Source: Bacteroides sp. ET71 (lineage in GTDB: Bacteria; Bacteroidota; Bacteroidia; Bacteroidales; Bacteroidaceae). Taken from it: a stretch of DNA of 64,000 nucleotides. The position numbers and the translations under genes are program-made. The DNA lies in the NCBI RefSeq assembly GCF_023336905.1, contig NZ_JAMBLS010000015.1:1-64000 (forward strand), written 5' to 3'. This document shows positions 41,910 to 50,642 of this stretch, one piece after another (the first letter of the stretch is position 1; the number at the start of each line of letters is the position of its first letter). Under the pieces are notes generated by a model. It worked only from the letters and a program-made list of their open reading frames with translations, was not told where the DNA came from and searched no databases.

Positions 41910-42078
41910 AATTCTCATTTGCTCTGACATTCTGAACGAAGTGAAGAATCTCCCTATGTGATAAAAATATGCAGGAGATGTTTCGACTCCGCTTCGCACC
42001 CCCTCTTGCCTCCTCCGTTTGTCGGGAAAGAACAATGCTCAACATGACAGGGAGAACGATATTTAAACAGCCTCGAAA
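41910..42078. repeat. Dispersed palindromic repeat, copy E (composite)
   Basis: Abuts copy D. It has the core GATGTTTCGACTCCGCTTCG and the end AACGATATTTAAACAGCCTC, but is interrupted by a block containing CTCCTCCGTTTGTCGGG and GAACAATGCTC, an inverted relative of the block in copy A. Confidence 0.75.
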
Positions 42079-42219
42079 TTCTGCTACAAAAATAGATTTT
42101 TTTTCGTTTGCGGGTTCCTTTTTTCTGCAAAAAGAAAAATGTCCGCATTTTTTATGAAATATCCCGCAGCAAATTTCCGTCGTTTCCGGCGTTTTTCCCT
42201 CCGGCAGACAAAGGCCATT

Positions 42220-42266
42220 CCGAGTCGTACCAAATTCGTTCCAAAGTCGTACCAGGTTCGTTCCAT
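42220..42266. repeat. Short direct repeat of about 22 bp
   Basis: AGTCGTACCA and TTCGTTCCA each occur twice in the same order (GTCGTACCAAATTCGTTCC, then GTCGTACCAGGTTCGTTCC). Confidence 0.65.
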
Positions 42267-42347
42267 TTTCGAGCTCTTAGACTCGAACAAAATTCGAATC
42301 AGAAACGATTTTGGATGAACTTTGTAACGACTTGCCTGTAAACTTCA

Positions 42348-42379
42348 TTTGATTTTCCTCTTTTTTATGACTACCTTTG
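42348..42379 (+). promoter_or_regulatory. Promoter for the 5'-nucleotidase / GH3 gene group
   Basis: TTTG (42348-42351) and TACCTTTG (42372-42379) are 20 bases apart, a full Bacteroides consensus. The resulting leader of about 300 bases contains repeat copies F and G. Confidence 0.65.
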
Positions 42380-42399
42380 TCCGGCATTTAGAACGTTTG

Positions 42400-42520
42400 A
42401 TTTTTCATTGTCGCTGTCATCCTGGACGAAGTGAAGGGTCTCACTATGTGCCGAGAGTATTCGGGAGATGTTTCGACTCCGTTCAATATGGCAGAAAAGG
42501 AGATTATTAAACAGACTCTT
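42400..42520. repeat. Dispersed palindromic repeat, copy F (partial)
   Basis: GCTGTCATCCTGGACGAAGT, GGGAGATGTTTCGACTCCG and TTATTAAACAGACTCTTA are recognisable; part of the right arm is missing. Confidence 0.7.
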
Positions 42521-42664
42521 AGATCCTGTTTAAAAATCACTCTCTCTGTCATGTTGAGCAAGCGAAGCGTAGTCGAAACATCTCCCTAATACTTTTCAGG
42601 CGCATAGTGAGATCCCTCGACTGTGCTCGGGATGACAGAAAAAGAGATATTTAAACAGACTCTT
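42521..42664. repeat. Dispersed palindromic repeat, copy G
   Basis: Nearly identical to copy D over its length (TCTCTCTGTCATGTTGAGCA, then TCGAAACATCTCCCTAATAC), ending AATATTTAAACAGACTCTTA with small changes. It ends 19 bases before the nucleotidase start. Confidence 0.87.
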
Positions 42665-42683
42665 AAAAAAATATGTAAACAAG

Positions 42684-43472
42684 ATGAAGAAATACGTTAG
42701 ATTTGTATCTCTGCTGCCGGGCATGGCTTTGGCGGTGTGTCTGTTGCTGGCCGCTTGCCGTCCGGCATACGAGGTGACGAAAGTGGAAGGCCGCCTGGTG
42801 GCGATGGATTCCACGTGGGATGCCCGGCCCGATTCTGCGGCAGTGGCTTTGTTGCTTCCCTATGTGAACCGGGTGGACAGTGCGATGCGGCATGTACTGG
42901 GACAGGCTGCCGTATCTATGGAAGCCGGCAGGCCGGAAAGCCTGTTGTCTAACTTGATTGCCGATGTGCTGCGCGAGGCGGCTGTCAAAATCTTGGGCCG
43001 GCCGGCAGACATGGGGCTGGTGAACATGGGCGGTTTGCGCAGTTCGCTGACACGCGGAGACGTCACCCTGGAGAATGTTTACGAAATATTGCCTTTTGAA
43101 AACACGTTGTGCGTGATGACGCTGAAAGGACGGGTGTTGAGGCAACTGTTCGAGAACATCGCCGTGCGCCGGGGCGAAGGCGTGAGTGGCGTGAAGCTGG
43201 TGGTGTCGAAAGACGGACGCCTGTTGGAAGCATCGGTGGACGGGCAACCGGTGGATGACGAGCGGACTTACACCGTGGCCACGTTGGATTATCTGGCCGA
43301 GGGGAATGACGGCATGTATGCTCTGCGGCAGGCCGAGAGCAGTGTCTGCCCTCCCAATGCCACGCTGCGCTCGTTGTTCATCGATTACGTGGAGCGGCAG
43401 GCGAAGCAGGGGAAGGCCGTAACGGCCCGGATGGAAGGCCGAATCGTCCTGACAGGCGGTACGTCGAAATGA
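42684..43472 (+). CDS. 5'-nucleotidase C-terminal-domain lipoprotein (stand-alone)
   Basis: A 262-residue lipoprotein (signal ends at LLLAAC). The remainder is the 5_nucleotid_C domain of UshA-like enzymes: NMGGLRSSLTRGDVTLENVYEILPFENTLCVMTLKG is the substrate-specificity region, and YTVATLDYLAEGNDGMYAL the late conserved block. The domain normally follows a metallophosphatase domain in one chain; here the catalytic domain is encoded by the next gene. The two products would have to meet in the periplasm or at the outer membrane. Confidence 0.9.
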   Translation: MKKYVRFVSLLPGMALAVCLLLAACRPAYEVTKVEGRLVAMDSTWDARPDSAAVALLLPYVNRVDSAMRHVLGQAAVSMEAGRPESLLSNLIADVLREAAVKILGRPADMGLVNMGGLRSSLTRGDVTLENVYEILPFENTLCVMTLKGRVLRQLFENIAVRRGEGVSGVKLVVSKDGRLLEASVDGQPVDDERTYTVATLDYLAEGNDGMYALRQAESSVCPPNATLRSLFIDYVERQAKQGKAVTARMEGRIVLTGGTSK

Positions 43473-43509
43473 GTGAGTAAAAACGCAGATGACCAATCAA
43501 GAAAAACGG

Positions 43510-44361
43510 ATGAAACAGATAGGATTCATTTTGATAGGGGTGGCAATGCTTGCACAGCCATTGTTTGCCCAGCAGACTAAAGAGTTGGATATATTGCATA
43601 CGAGCGATACCCACAGCCGCATAGAGCCCATCGACCCGCAGGCGGCTGATAAACTGGCGGGACTGGGAGGCGTGTTGCGCCGTGTTGCTTTTGTCAAACA
43701 GTTCAGGCAGGAACACCCGGACATGTTGCTTTTCGATGGAGGTGACTTCTCGCAGGGCACCCCTTACTATAACTTGTTCCGGGGTGAACTGGAGGTGCAG
43801 ATGATGAACCTGATGCGCTATGATGCCGTGACGATAGGCAATCATGAGTTCGACTTCGGACTGGAAAACATGGCGCGTCTCTACCGGATGGCTCGTTTTC
43901 CGGTGGTGTGTGCCAACTACGACGTGAAGGGCACCGTGCTCGAAGGATTGGTAAAGCCTTACGTCGTGTTGGAGCGTGGAGGGTTGCGCATCGGTGTCTT
44001 CGGGCTCTCTCCCCAGTTGGAAGGGTTGGTGCAGGCATCGCGTTGCGAGGGAGTCGTCTATCAAGACCCTGTGGCCACGGCGCAGGCGGTGGTCGATACG
44101 TTGCGCGGAGTCGAGCGGTGTGACGTTGTGATTTGCCTTTCACATTTGGGCTTGTTGGGGATAGATTCAGAAGTGCCGGGCGATGAAGTTTTGGCTGCCC
44201 GCACTCGTGGCATCGACTTGATATTGGGCGGGCATACGCATACTTTTCTGGAACAGCCAGCCTGGCTGCCCGATGCCGACGGGAAGCATGTCCCGCTGAT
44301 GCACACCGGAAAGAACGGGGCTTATGTGGGGCAGTTGAAAATGCGGTTGGAAAAAGAATAA
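43510..44361 (+). CDS. 5'-nucleotidase-type metallophosphatase (catalytic domain)
   Basis: A 283-residue exported protein; the start at 43510 gives a clean signal peptide (MKQIGFILIGVAMLAQPLFA), while 43489 adds seven residues. All di-metal motifs are present: ILHTSDTHSR (D-x-H), LFDGGDFSQG, IGNHEFDFG, CLSHLG and LGGHTHTF. The fold is the UshA N-terminal domain, and it lacks the C-terminal domain, which is the preceding gene. Likely activity is hydrolysis of nucleotides or related phosphates in the periplasm. Confidence 0.92.
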   Translation: MKQIGFILIGVAMLAQPLFAQQTKELDILHTSDTHSRIEPIDPQAADKLAGLGGVLRRVAFVKQFRQEHPDMLLFDGGDFSQGTPYYNLFRGELEVQMMNLMRYDAVTIGNHEFDFGLENMARLYRMARFPVVCANYDVKGTVLEGLVKPYVVLERGGLRIGVFGLSPQLEGLVQASRCEGVVYQDPVATAQAVVDTLRGVERCDVVICLSHLGLLGIDSEVPGDEVLAARTRGIDLILGGHTHTFLEQPAWLPDADGKHVPLMHTGKNGAYVGQLKMRLEKE

Positions 44362-44412
44362 GGCCGATGACGGAAAATAGGATGTAAGATATAACGAGAA
44401 GGAAGAAAAACG

Positions 44413-47130
44413 ATGTTTATGAAGAGAATCGTATGCTTGTTTGTGCTGGCCGGTTGGGCTGCTTTGTGGGCTGCTCCTCTGCAATTGAGGGCGCAAGAGG
44501 GATGGGTGATTGCGCCGAAACCGGCCGATGAGAAGATGAATCACTGGGTGGATTCGGTCATGGACGGGCTGAGCCTCCAGGAACAGATGGGGCAGTTGCT
44601 GATGGTCACTTTCCCTACCCGAGCAGATAAGGCTGCCCGCAAGCATCTGCGTACATTGGTGAAAAAATACAAGATTGGCGGCCTTGTCTTTGCCGAAGGC
44701 TCGGCAGAAGAACAGGCCATGTTGACCAACCTGGCACAGAAGGATGCGCGGGTGCCTCTGTTGATGGCTGTGGATGGCGGGAGTGCTTTGGATACCGGGC
44801 GGAAAGGACAGCCCCGTTTCCCGGATTGCAATGCTTTGGAGTGCATCACAGACGACCGCCTGCTGGAAGAGTATGGAACGGAGATAGGCCGCGAACTCCG
44901 TCTGCTGGGCGTACATGCCCAACTGGCTTCGGTGCCTGCTTCGCTGGAGGCTTATGTCCGGGGACTGGCTGGCGAGGGTGTGTTGTCTGTGCCTTCGGAC
45001 TTGCGCCTGTTGGCCGACAGTCTGGTGCCTTCTGCCGTTCTCCATTCGGGAGCGGCCGATTATCTGGAAGCCGGCAGTGACATGGTGTGCCTGGAGCTGG
45101 ACGCCCAAGAGGCAATCGCCTCTCTGCATGCTGCCCTCAAGTCCGGCAGGCTGACGAAGGAAGGCATTGGAGAGCGTTGCCGCAAGGTATTGGCCTGTAA
45201 GTATCGTGCCGGATTGTATCAACGCCCGGCCAAATTGCAGGTGAGTGGCATGAGTTTCCGTATCGGCACGGACGAGGCCCGGCGTCTGGCAGCGCTGTTG
45301 CGTGAGAAGGCGGTTACGGTATTGAACAATTATTTTGGTGTCTTGCCCTTGTCGCCTGCTCCTGACGGCCGGGGGATAGCCTTGCTGAGCCTGGGAGCCC
45401 AGGGCAGCGATTCGGTTTTTGTGGAAGCAATGCAGGAACATGCTGGCGGCATCCGTTGTTTCCGTTTGCCGTGGGGAGCGGATGAAAGCGAAAAAGAAGC
45501 CATTCGCCGGCAGTTGCAGGAGTTTGGACGTGTGGTGGTCAGCGTGGCGGGAGTCAATTATGTGGGCGAAGCCGACGTGGATTTCTTGAGAGAACTGAAC
45601 CTGCCGGCACCGCTGGTTTATGTTTGCTTTACGTCCGGCCGTTTGCTGCCGCTTCTGTTGCCGGCTCTGTCCCACGCCAATGCTGTCGTGCTGGCCCATT
45701 CGGCCGAACCTGATTTGCAGCAACGTGTGGCCAAAGTGCTTTTTGCTCAGGCTGAGGCCTGCGGGCGTTTATCGGTTGCAGTGGGCAGGAAGTTTCCCAA
45801 GGGTACGGGGTGCGACATTAAGGTGGGCATGGAGCCGGTAGCCGTGTTGCCAGACGATTATGGCATGAAGTCTTACGTATTGCAAGGCATAGACGATATT
45901 GCCCGCAAGGGATTGGAGGCGGGGGCTTATCCCGGTTGCCGGATTTTGGTGCTGAAAGATGGGCATCCGGTGTATGACAGGGGCTTTGGCTGCCATTCGT
46001 ACACGGACACGACTGCCGTGCGTCCGACCGACCTTTTTGACCTGGCGTCTTTGACCAAGGTGACGGCCACGTTGCTGGCAGTGATGAAACTGTATGACGA
46101 AGGCCGGTTGAAGCTGGAAGACCGTGTTTCGAACTATGTGCCTTTGCTGCGTGGCACGGACAAGCGGCGTATTACCATCCGCGATTTGTTGCTGCATGAA
46201 TCCGGACTGCCCCCTTATATCCGTTTTTATTTGTCTGCCATTGATCCCCGCTCTGTGCATGGGCCATATGCGCAGAGCTGGTCGGATGAATGGCACCAGA
46301 CGCGTGTGAGCGAGCATAGCTATTACAGTTCCGATTTCAAGTTCCGCAAGGGCCTGATGGCCAACAAACCGTCGGGCAGACATACGTTGCACGTGGCCGA
46401 AGGCATGTGGCTGGACAAAAACTTCAAGCAGACCATGTTGCGTGAGATAGCCCGGTGCAAGTTGGGCGAGCGGCATTATGTGTACAGCGATTTGGGCTTT
46501 ATCCTGTTGCAGCAGGTGGTGGAAGAAATCACTCAATTGCCTCTTGACCTCTATGTGGCTAAGGAGTTTTATGCACCGATGGGCTTGCAGCGCACGTTGT
46601 TCTGCCCGCTGGAGAAGTTCCCGAAGTCAGACATCATGCCTACGGCCTTTAATGATTTCCTGCGTCGGCAGGATTTGTGCGGATACGTGCACGATGAGGC
46701 GGCTGCCTTGTTGGGGGGCGTGGCCGGCCATGCGGGCTTGTTCTCAACGGCTGGCGAGGTCGCAGCCCTTTGCCAGATGTTGTTGGACGGTGGCGTGTGG
46801 AAGGGCAAACGGTTCCTCAGCGAAGAGACTTGCCGTTTGTTTACTACGGAGAAGTCGTTGCTCAGCCGCCGGGGACTGGGTTTTGACAAGCCGGATGTTT
46901 CTATCGTGAAGCGCAGTCCTTGTGCACCTTCTGCACCGGAGGCGGTGTATGGGCATACGGGATTTACGGGGACGTGTGCCTGGGTCGACCCGGGAAGCCG
47001 TACGGTGTATGTGTTTCTCAGCAACCGTGTTTGCCCGGATGTATGGAATACCAAGCTGAGTGACATGGACATTCGCACGGATATTCAGGAATTGATTTTC
47101 AAAAGTTTGGTGAAGGAGGAGAATTTATGA
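44413..47130 (+). CDS. GH3-serine hydrolase fusion with a degenerate GH3 domain
   Basis: A 905-residue exported protein (signal to about residue 27). The N-terminal part (about 35-290) is homologous to the GH3 domain of the next protein (LSLQEQMGQLLMVTF, YKIGGLVFAEGSAEEQAMLTN) but stops at AYVRGLAGEGVLSVPSD (near residue 198) and resumes at YLEAGSDMVCLELDAQ. Roughly 100 residues holding the catalytic KHFPGHGDT and TDALAMRG motifs are absent, so glycosidase activity is unlikely. A GH3 C-terminal-like domain follows. The serine hydrolase domain (about 495-905) is intact with SLTK at 546-549 and GHTGFTGTCAWVDP. The gene overlaps the next by four bases. Confidence 0.85.
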   Translation: MFMKRIVCLFVLAGWAALWAAPLQLRAQEGWVIAPKPADEKMNHWVDSVMDGLSLQEQMGQLLMVTFPTRADKAARKHLRTLVKKYKIGGLVFAEGSAEEQAMLTNLAQKDARVPLLMAVDGGSALDTGRKGQPRFPDCNALECITDDRLLEEYGTEIGRELRLLGVHAQLASVPASLEAYVRGLAGEGVLSVPSDLRLLADSLVPSAVLHSGAADYLEAGSDMVCLELDAQEAIASLHAALKSGRLTKEGIGERCRKVLACKYRAGLYQRPAKLQVSGMSFRIGTDEARRLAALLREKAVTVLNNYFGVLPLSPAPDGRGIALLSLGAQGSDSVFVEAMQEHAGGIRCFRLPWGADESEKEAIRRQLQEFGRVVVSVAGVNYVGEADVDFLRELNLPAPLVYVCFTSGRLLPLLLPALSHANAVVLAHSAEPDLQQRVAKVLFAQAEACGRLSVAVGRKFPKGTGCDIKVGMEPVAVLPDDYGMKSYVLQGIDDIARKGLEAGAYPGCRILVLKDGHPVYDRGFGCHSYTDTTAVRPTDLFDLASLTKVTATLLAVMKLYDEGRLKLEDRVSNYVPLLRGTDKRRITIRDLLLHESGLPPYIRFYLSAIDPRSVHGPYAQSWSDEWHQTRVSEHSYYSSDFKFRKGLMANKPSGRHTLHVAEGMWLDKNFKQTMLREIARCKLGERHYVYSDLGFILLQQVVEEITQLPLDLYVAKEFYAPMGLQRTLFCPLEKFPKSDIMPTAFNDFLRRQDLCGYVHDEAAALLGGVAGHAGLFSTAGEVAALCQMLLDGGVWKGKRFLSEETCRLFTTEKSLLSRRGLGFDKPDVSIVKRSPCAPSAPEAVYGHTGFTGTCAWVDPGSRTVYVFLSNRVCPDVWNTKLSDMDIRTDIQELIFKSLVKEENL

Positions 47131-50100
47131 TGCGGAAAAAAGGGAAAGCCCGTTGGGGCAAATGGTGTCTGCTGGCCTTGTGTGCTCTGCCGGCGGTGCT
47201 CGGAGCACAGTGCAGGTTCTTGCCTATTGACTCTTTGCCGTTGCCTCATGAGGTGCCGGTGCTGGTGGAATCTTTGCAGGGCAATGAACCGTGCCGGCAG
47301 TGGGTAGACTCTGTGATGCGTCGCCTGAGTTTGAAAGAGCGTATCGGGCAGTTGTTCATTTATACCATAGCTCCGCAGACGGACAAGGCGAACCGCGACT
47401 TGCTGCGCAAGGTGGTGCGGGAGTATAAGGTGGGCGGATTGCTCTTTTCGGGCGGGCAGTTACAGAATCAGGCGATTCTGACCAACGAGGCCCAGCAAAT
47501 GGCCACTGTCCCCTTGCTGATGACTTTTGACGGGGAATGGGGACTGGGCATGCGTCTGAAGGAGATTCCTTCGTTTCCGCGCAACATGGTGCTGGGCTGT
47601 ATCCGCAACGATAGTCTGTTGTATGAATACGGGCGTGAGGTGGCTCGGCAATGCCGCGAGATAGGGGTGCAGGTCAATTTCGCTCCGGTGGCCGATGTGA
47701 ATGTCAATCCGGAAAATCCGGTCATCAATACGCGCTCTTTCGGAGAGAATCCGGTGGAAGTGGGGCGTAAGGTGGTGGCCTATTCCCGTGGGCTGGAGAG
47801 TGGCGGCGTTTTGTCTGTCAGCAAGCATTTCCCGGGGCATGGTGACACCAATGTCGATTCACACAAGGCATTGCCTGTTTTGTCCTTTACGCGCGAACGC
47901 CTGGACAGCGTGGAACTGTATCCTTTCCGCCGTGCGATTCATGCCGGATTGGGGGGCATCATGGTGGGGCATCTGGAGGTGCCTGTGTTGGAAGATGAGG
48001 CCGGACTGCCGGCATCGCTTTCGGAGAAGGTTGTGAGCGGGCTGCTGCAAGACGAATTGGGATTCAAAGGCTTGGTCTTTACTGACGCGCTGGCTATGCG
48101 GGGTGTTGCCAATCACGAGCACTTGTGTCTGCAAGCCCTGAAGGCCGGGAACGATTTGTTGCTGGCGCCGCGCAGCATAGCGGGCGAGCTGGAGGCTGTA
48201 TGGAAGGCGGTGCGCAGCGGCGAACTGCCGGAGGCCGAGATTGACCGTAAGTGCCGTAAAGTGCTGACCTATAAATATGCTTTGGGGCTGACACGTCGTC
48301 CTCACATACGTCTGTCGGGCTTGGATGTGCGCCTGAATGTGCCTCATGCACGCGATTTGATGCATCGACTGAAGGAAGCTTCGCTGGTTGTGGCAGGCGA
48401 TGCCCGGGGACTGTTGCCTTTAGGGGGAGCAGAGGCCCGTGTGGCTGTCTTGCAGGTGGGTGAGGCTGAAACGCTGGCTCCTTTCATGGACGAGTTGTCG
48501 AAAGCGGTGCGTCCGGCGGTTTTTCGTCTGGCGAAAGGCATGTCTGAGGAAGCCATGCGGAGTTTGCAGAAGAAACTGGCTGCTTATCCATGTCTGGTGG
48601 TTTGTCTGGCCGAGCGGAAGATGGAAGCTTACCGCCCGTTCTTTACCCGCTTTTTGCCGCAGGATGTCCGCTCTGTCTATGTAAACTTTGTGTCGGCATT
48701 GCAGGTGCCGCGCGATTTCGGACCGAAGCCAGACGTATTGTTGCAGGCGCACCAGTCTGACGGGGAAATGCAACGGCTGGCGGCGGATGTGCTGACGGGG
48801 CGTGCCGGAGCTGACGGGCGTTTGTCTGTGGCAGTGGGCAATTGGTTTGCTGCGGGCGAGGGCGTGGATTGTCAGCCTTCGGAGGTACCGCCCCGCTCGC
48901 TGAAGGAGCTGGGGGTGGATGCCGCAGGGCTGGAGAAGATAGACCGGATTGCCTGTGAGGGCATCCGTGAGGGGGCTTATCCGGGCTGTCAGGTCGTGGT
49001 CTGGAAAGACGGGCAGGAGATTTACAACAAAGCGTTCGGCACGCACCGGGGAGGCCGGGGGATGAGGGCTGACACGATGCAGGTCCGGCCGGACGATGTG
49101 TATGACATCGCTTCATTGACAAAGACCAGTGCGACGCTTTTGGCGGTGATGAAGCTGTATGACCGGGGACGTATCAGCTTGACCGACCGGGTGTCGGATT
49201 ATCTGCCTTATTTGCGGGGGACGGACAAACAGAACATCACGGTGCGTCAGCTTTTGTTGCATGAATCGGGCCTGCCGTCTACCATCTTGTTTTACCGAGC
49301 AGCTATCGACGAAGATAGTTGCAGGGGTGGTTTGTTTCGCGGGAGGCGCGACTCGTTGCATACGGCACGTATCGGCGCCCGGACATGGGCCGATGCTTCT
49401 TTCCGTTTCCACCAGGGGCTGGCTTCGGCGGTGCGCACCGATTCGTGCACGTGGCGGTTGGCTGATAGCCTGTGGCTGAATCCCCGTTTTAAGCAGGTGT
49501 GCTTGCAGCAGATTGTGGAAGCGCCTTTGTTGAGCCGCCGTTACCGGTATAGTTGCGTGGGTTTCATTCTTCTGCAGCAGTTGGTCGAGGCACGGGCCGG
49601 GATGCCGATGGATGCGTTTCTGGCGCAAGAATTTTATCGTCCTCTGGGCTTGACACATACGGGGTTCTGTCCTTCGACATGGGAGAAGCTTGTGCGCATA
49701 GTCCCGTCATCGGTAGATGGCTTCTTGCGGAAGGATACGTTGCAGGGCTTCGTGCATGATGAGTCGGCGGCATTCTTGGGGGGAGTGTCGGGCAATGCGG
49801 GCTTGTTCTCTAATGCCCACGAACAGGCTGTGCTGTATCAGATGCTGCTGAACGGTGGCGAATGGAACGGACACCGCTTCCTCAGTGCCGAGACTTGCCG
49901 GGTGTTTACTACGACTTTGTCCCGCACCAGCCGCCGGGGGCTTGGTTTCGACAAGCCTGACAAACGCAATCCCCGCCGCAGCCCTTGCTGTGAAGAGGCT
50001 CCGTCCTCGGTCTATGGGCATACGGGATTTACCGGCACTTGTGCCTGGGTGGACCCGGATAATCGCCTGGTCTATGTTTTCCTTTCCAATCGTATCTTCC

Positions 50101-50177
50101 CTCATGTGTGGAACAACAAGCTTTCGAAGCTCGACATCCGCACACGTATCCAGCAGGCCATTTATCAGGCTTTGTAA
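47127..50177 (+). CDS. GH3 beta-N-acetylglucosaminidase fused to a serine hydrolase
   Basis: A 1016-residue exported protein. The GH3 domain (about residues 60-400) carries the NagZ-type motifs NFAPVADVNVNPENPVINTRSF, KHFPGHGDT (233-241, His of the acid/base pair) and FTDALAMRG (nucleophile Asp320). A GH3 C-terminal-like domain follows (about 415-590). The C-terminal beta-lactamase-type domain (about 600-1016) has the nucleophile SLTK (663-666), YSCVGFILLQQ as the second motif and GHTGFTGTCAWVDP. The joint architecture suggests action on cell-wall muropeptides, cutting GlcNAc-MurNAc and a peptide or ester bond. Substrate is inferred. Confidence 0.9.
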   Translation: MMRKKGKARWGKWCLLALCALPAVLGAQCRFLPIDSLPLPHEVPVLVESLQGNEPCRQWVDSVMRRLSLKERIGQLFIYTIAPQTDKANRDLLRKVVREYKVGGLLFSGGQLQNQAILTNEAQQMATVPLLMTFDGEWGLGMRLKEIPSFPRNMVLGCIRNDSLLYEYGREVARQCREIGVQVNFAPVADVNVNPENPVINTRSFGENPVEVGRKVVAYSRGLESGGVLSVSKHFPGHGDTNVDSHKALPVLSFTRERLDSVELYPFRRAIHAGLGGIMVGHLEVPVLEDEAGLPASLSEKVVSGLLQDELGFKGLVFTDALAMRGVANHEHLCLQALKAGNDLLLAPRSIAGELEAVWKAVRSGELPEAEIDRKCRKVLTYKYALGLTRRPHIRLSGLDVRLNVPHARDLMHRLKEASLVVAGDARGLLPLGGAEARVAVLQVGEAETLAPFMDELSKAVRPAVFRLAKGMSEEAMRSLQKKLAAYPCLVVCLAERKMEAYRPFFTRFLPQDVRSVYVNFVSALQVPRDFGPKPDVLLQAHQSDGEMQRLAADVLTGRAGADGRLSVAVGNWFAAGEGVDCQPSEVPPRSLKELGVDAAGLEKIDRIACEGIREGAYPGCQVVVWKDGQEIYNKAFGTHRGGRGMRADTMQVRPDDVYDIASLTKTSATLLAVMKLYDRGRISLTDRVSDYLPYLRGTDKQNITVRQLLLHESGLPSTILFYRAAIDEDSCRGGLFRGRRDSLHTARIGARTWADASFRFHQGLASAVRTDSCTWRLADSLWLNPRFKQVCLQQIVEAPLLSRRYRYSCVGFILLQQLVEARAGMPMDAFLAQEFYRPLGLTHTGFCPSTWEKLVRIVPSSVDGFLRKDTLQGFVHDESAAFLGGVSGNAGLFSNAHEQAVLYQMLLNGGEWNGHRFLSAETCRVFTTTLSRTSRRGLGFDKPDKRNPRRSPCCEEAPSSVYGHTGFTGTCAWVDPDNRLVYVFLSNRIFPHVWNNKLSKLDIRTRIQQAIYQAL

Positions 50178-50354
50178 TCGTCTTTTCTTCTTTGGGTAGT
50201 GCTTGCTTCCCGGTGTGTGGCAGGCGTTTTCTTCTTGTCCGCATGAAGCATGCTTTGTGTGCGGACGAGGCGTGACTTTTGTCCGGCGTTTCCGTTGGAC
50301 ATGTGTTTGTCTTTCGCTGAAAGATGTCCGATTGAGAAAAATTGTGGTGTTTTA

Positions 50355-50386
50355 TTTGGTCGTTTAGAAAGTAACATGTAATTTTG
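50355..50386 (+). promoter_or_regulatory. Promoter of the fimbrial locus
   Basis: TTTG (50355-50358) and TAATTTTG (50379-50386) with 20 bases between them. A leader of about 250 bases follows. Confidence 0.65.
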
Positions 50387-50437
50387 CAAGGCGATTTAGA
50401 GAAAACCTAAATAACGTGAACAAGCAATAACGACTTG

Positions 50438-50580
50438 GCCTGTATAGAATCGTTCTTTCTATTATGTTGAGCAGAGCGAAGCGTAGTCGGAACATCTCCT
50501 GAACGTTTCTTATACGCATAGCGAGATTCCTCGACAATGCTCGAAATGACAGGGGAAATGAATTTTAAACAGACTTTTAG
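50438..50580. repeat. Dispersed palindromic repeat, copy H
   Basis: CTATTATGTTGAGCAGAGCG, AAGCGTAGTCGGAACATCTC, CGACAATGCTCGAAATGACA and GAATTTTAAACAGACTTTTA show an older, more diverged member of the family in the presumed fimbrial leader. Confidence 0.78.
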
Positions 50581-50642
50581 GCAAACAAAAACAAACAACA
50601 GACCCGTAAACTTCTCTGAGGTGCGGTGTCTGCCTATAATAA

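Larger units (their letters stand above)
41740..42683. other. 944-base intergenic repeat cluster and nucleotidase leader
   Basis: It contains four copies of the dispersed repeat (D, E, F, G), a short tandem repeat at 42220-42266 and a consensus promoter at 42348-42379. No gene was recognised in it. Confidence 0.75.
50178..50642. other. 465-base region between the GH3 genes and the fimbrial locus
   Basis: It contains a full-consensus promoter (50355-50386) and repeat copy H (50438-50580), which would lie in the fimbrial leader. No gene or clear terminator was recognised. Confidence 0.6.

Noticed and set aside
44167-45723. 518-codon minus-strand frame under the GH3 fusion gene
   Set aside because: Gln/His/Arg-rich without domains; it overlaps two well supported genes.
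42684-50177. Integrative element carrying the nucleotidase and GH3 genes
   Set aside because: No integrase, relaxase or direct-repeat boundaries; codon use resembles the housekeeping genes.
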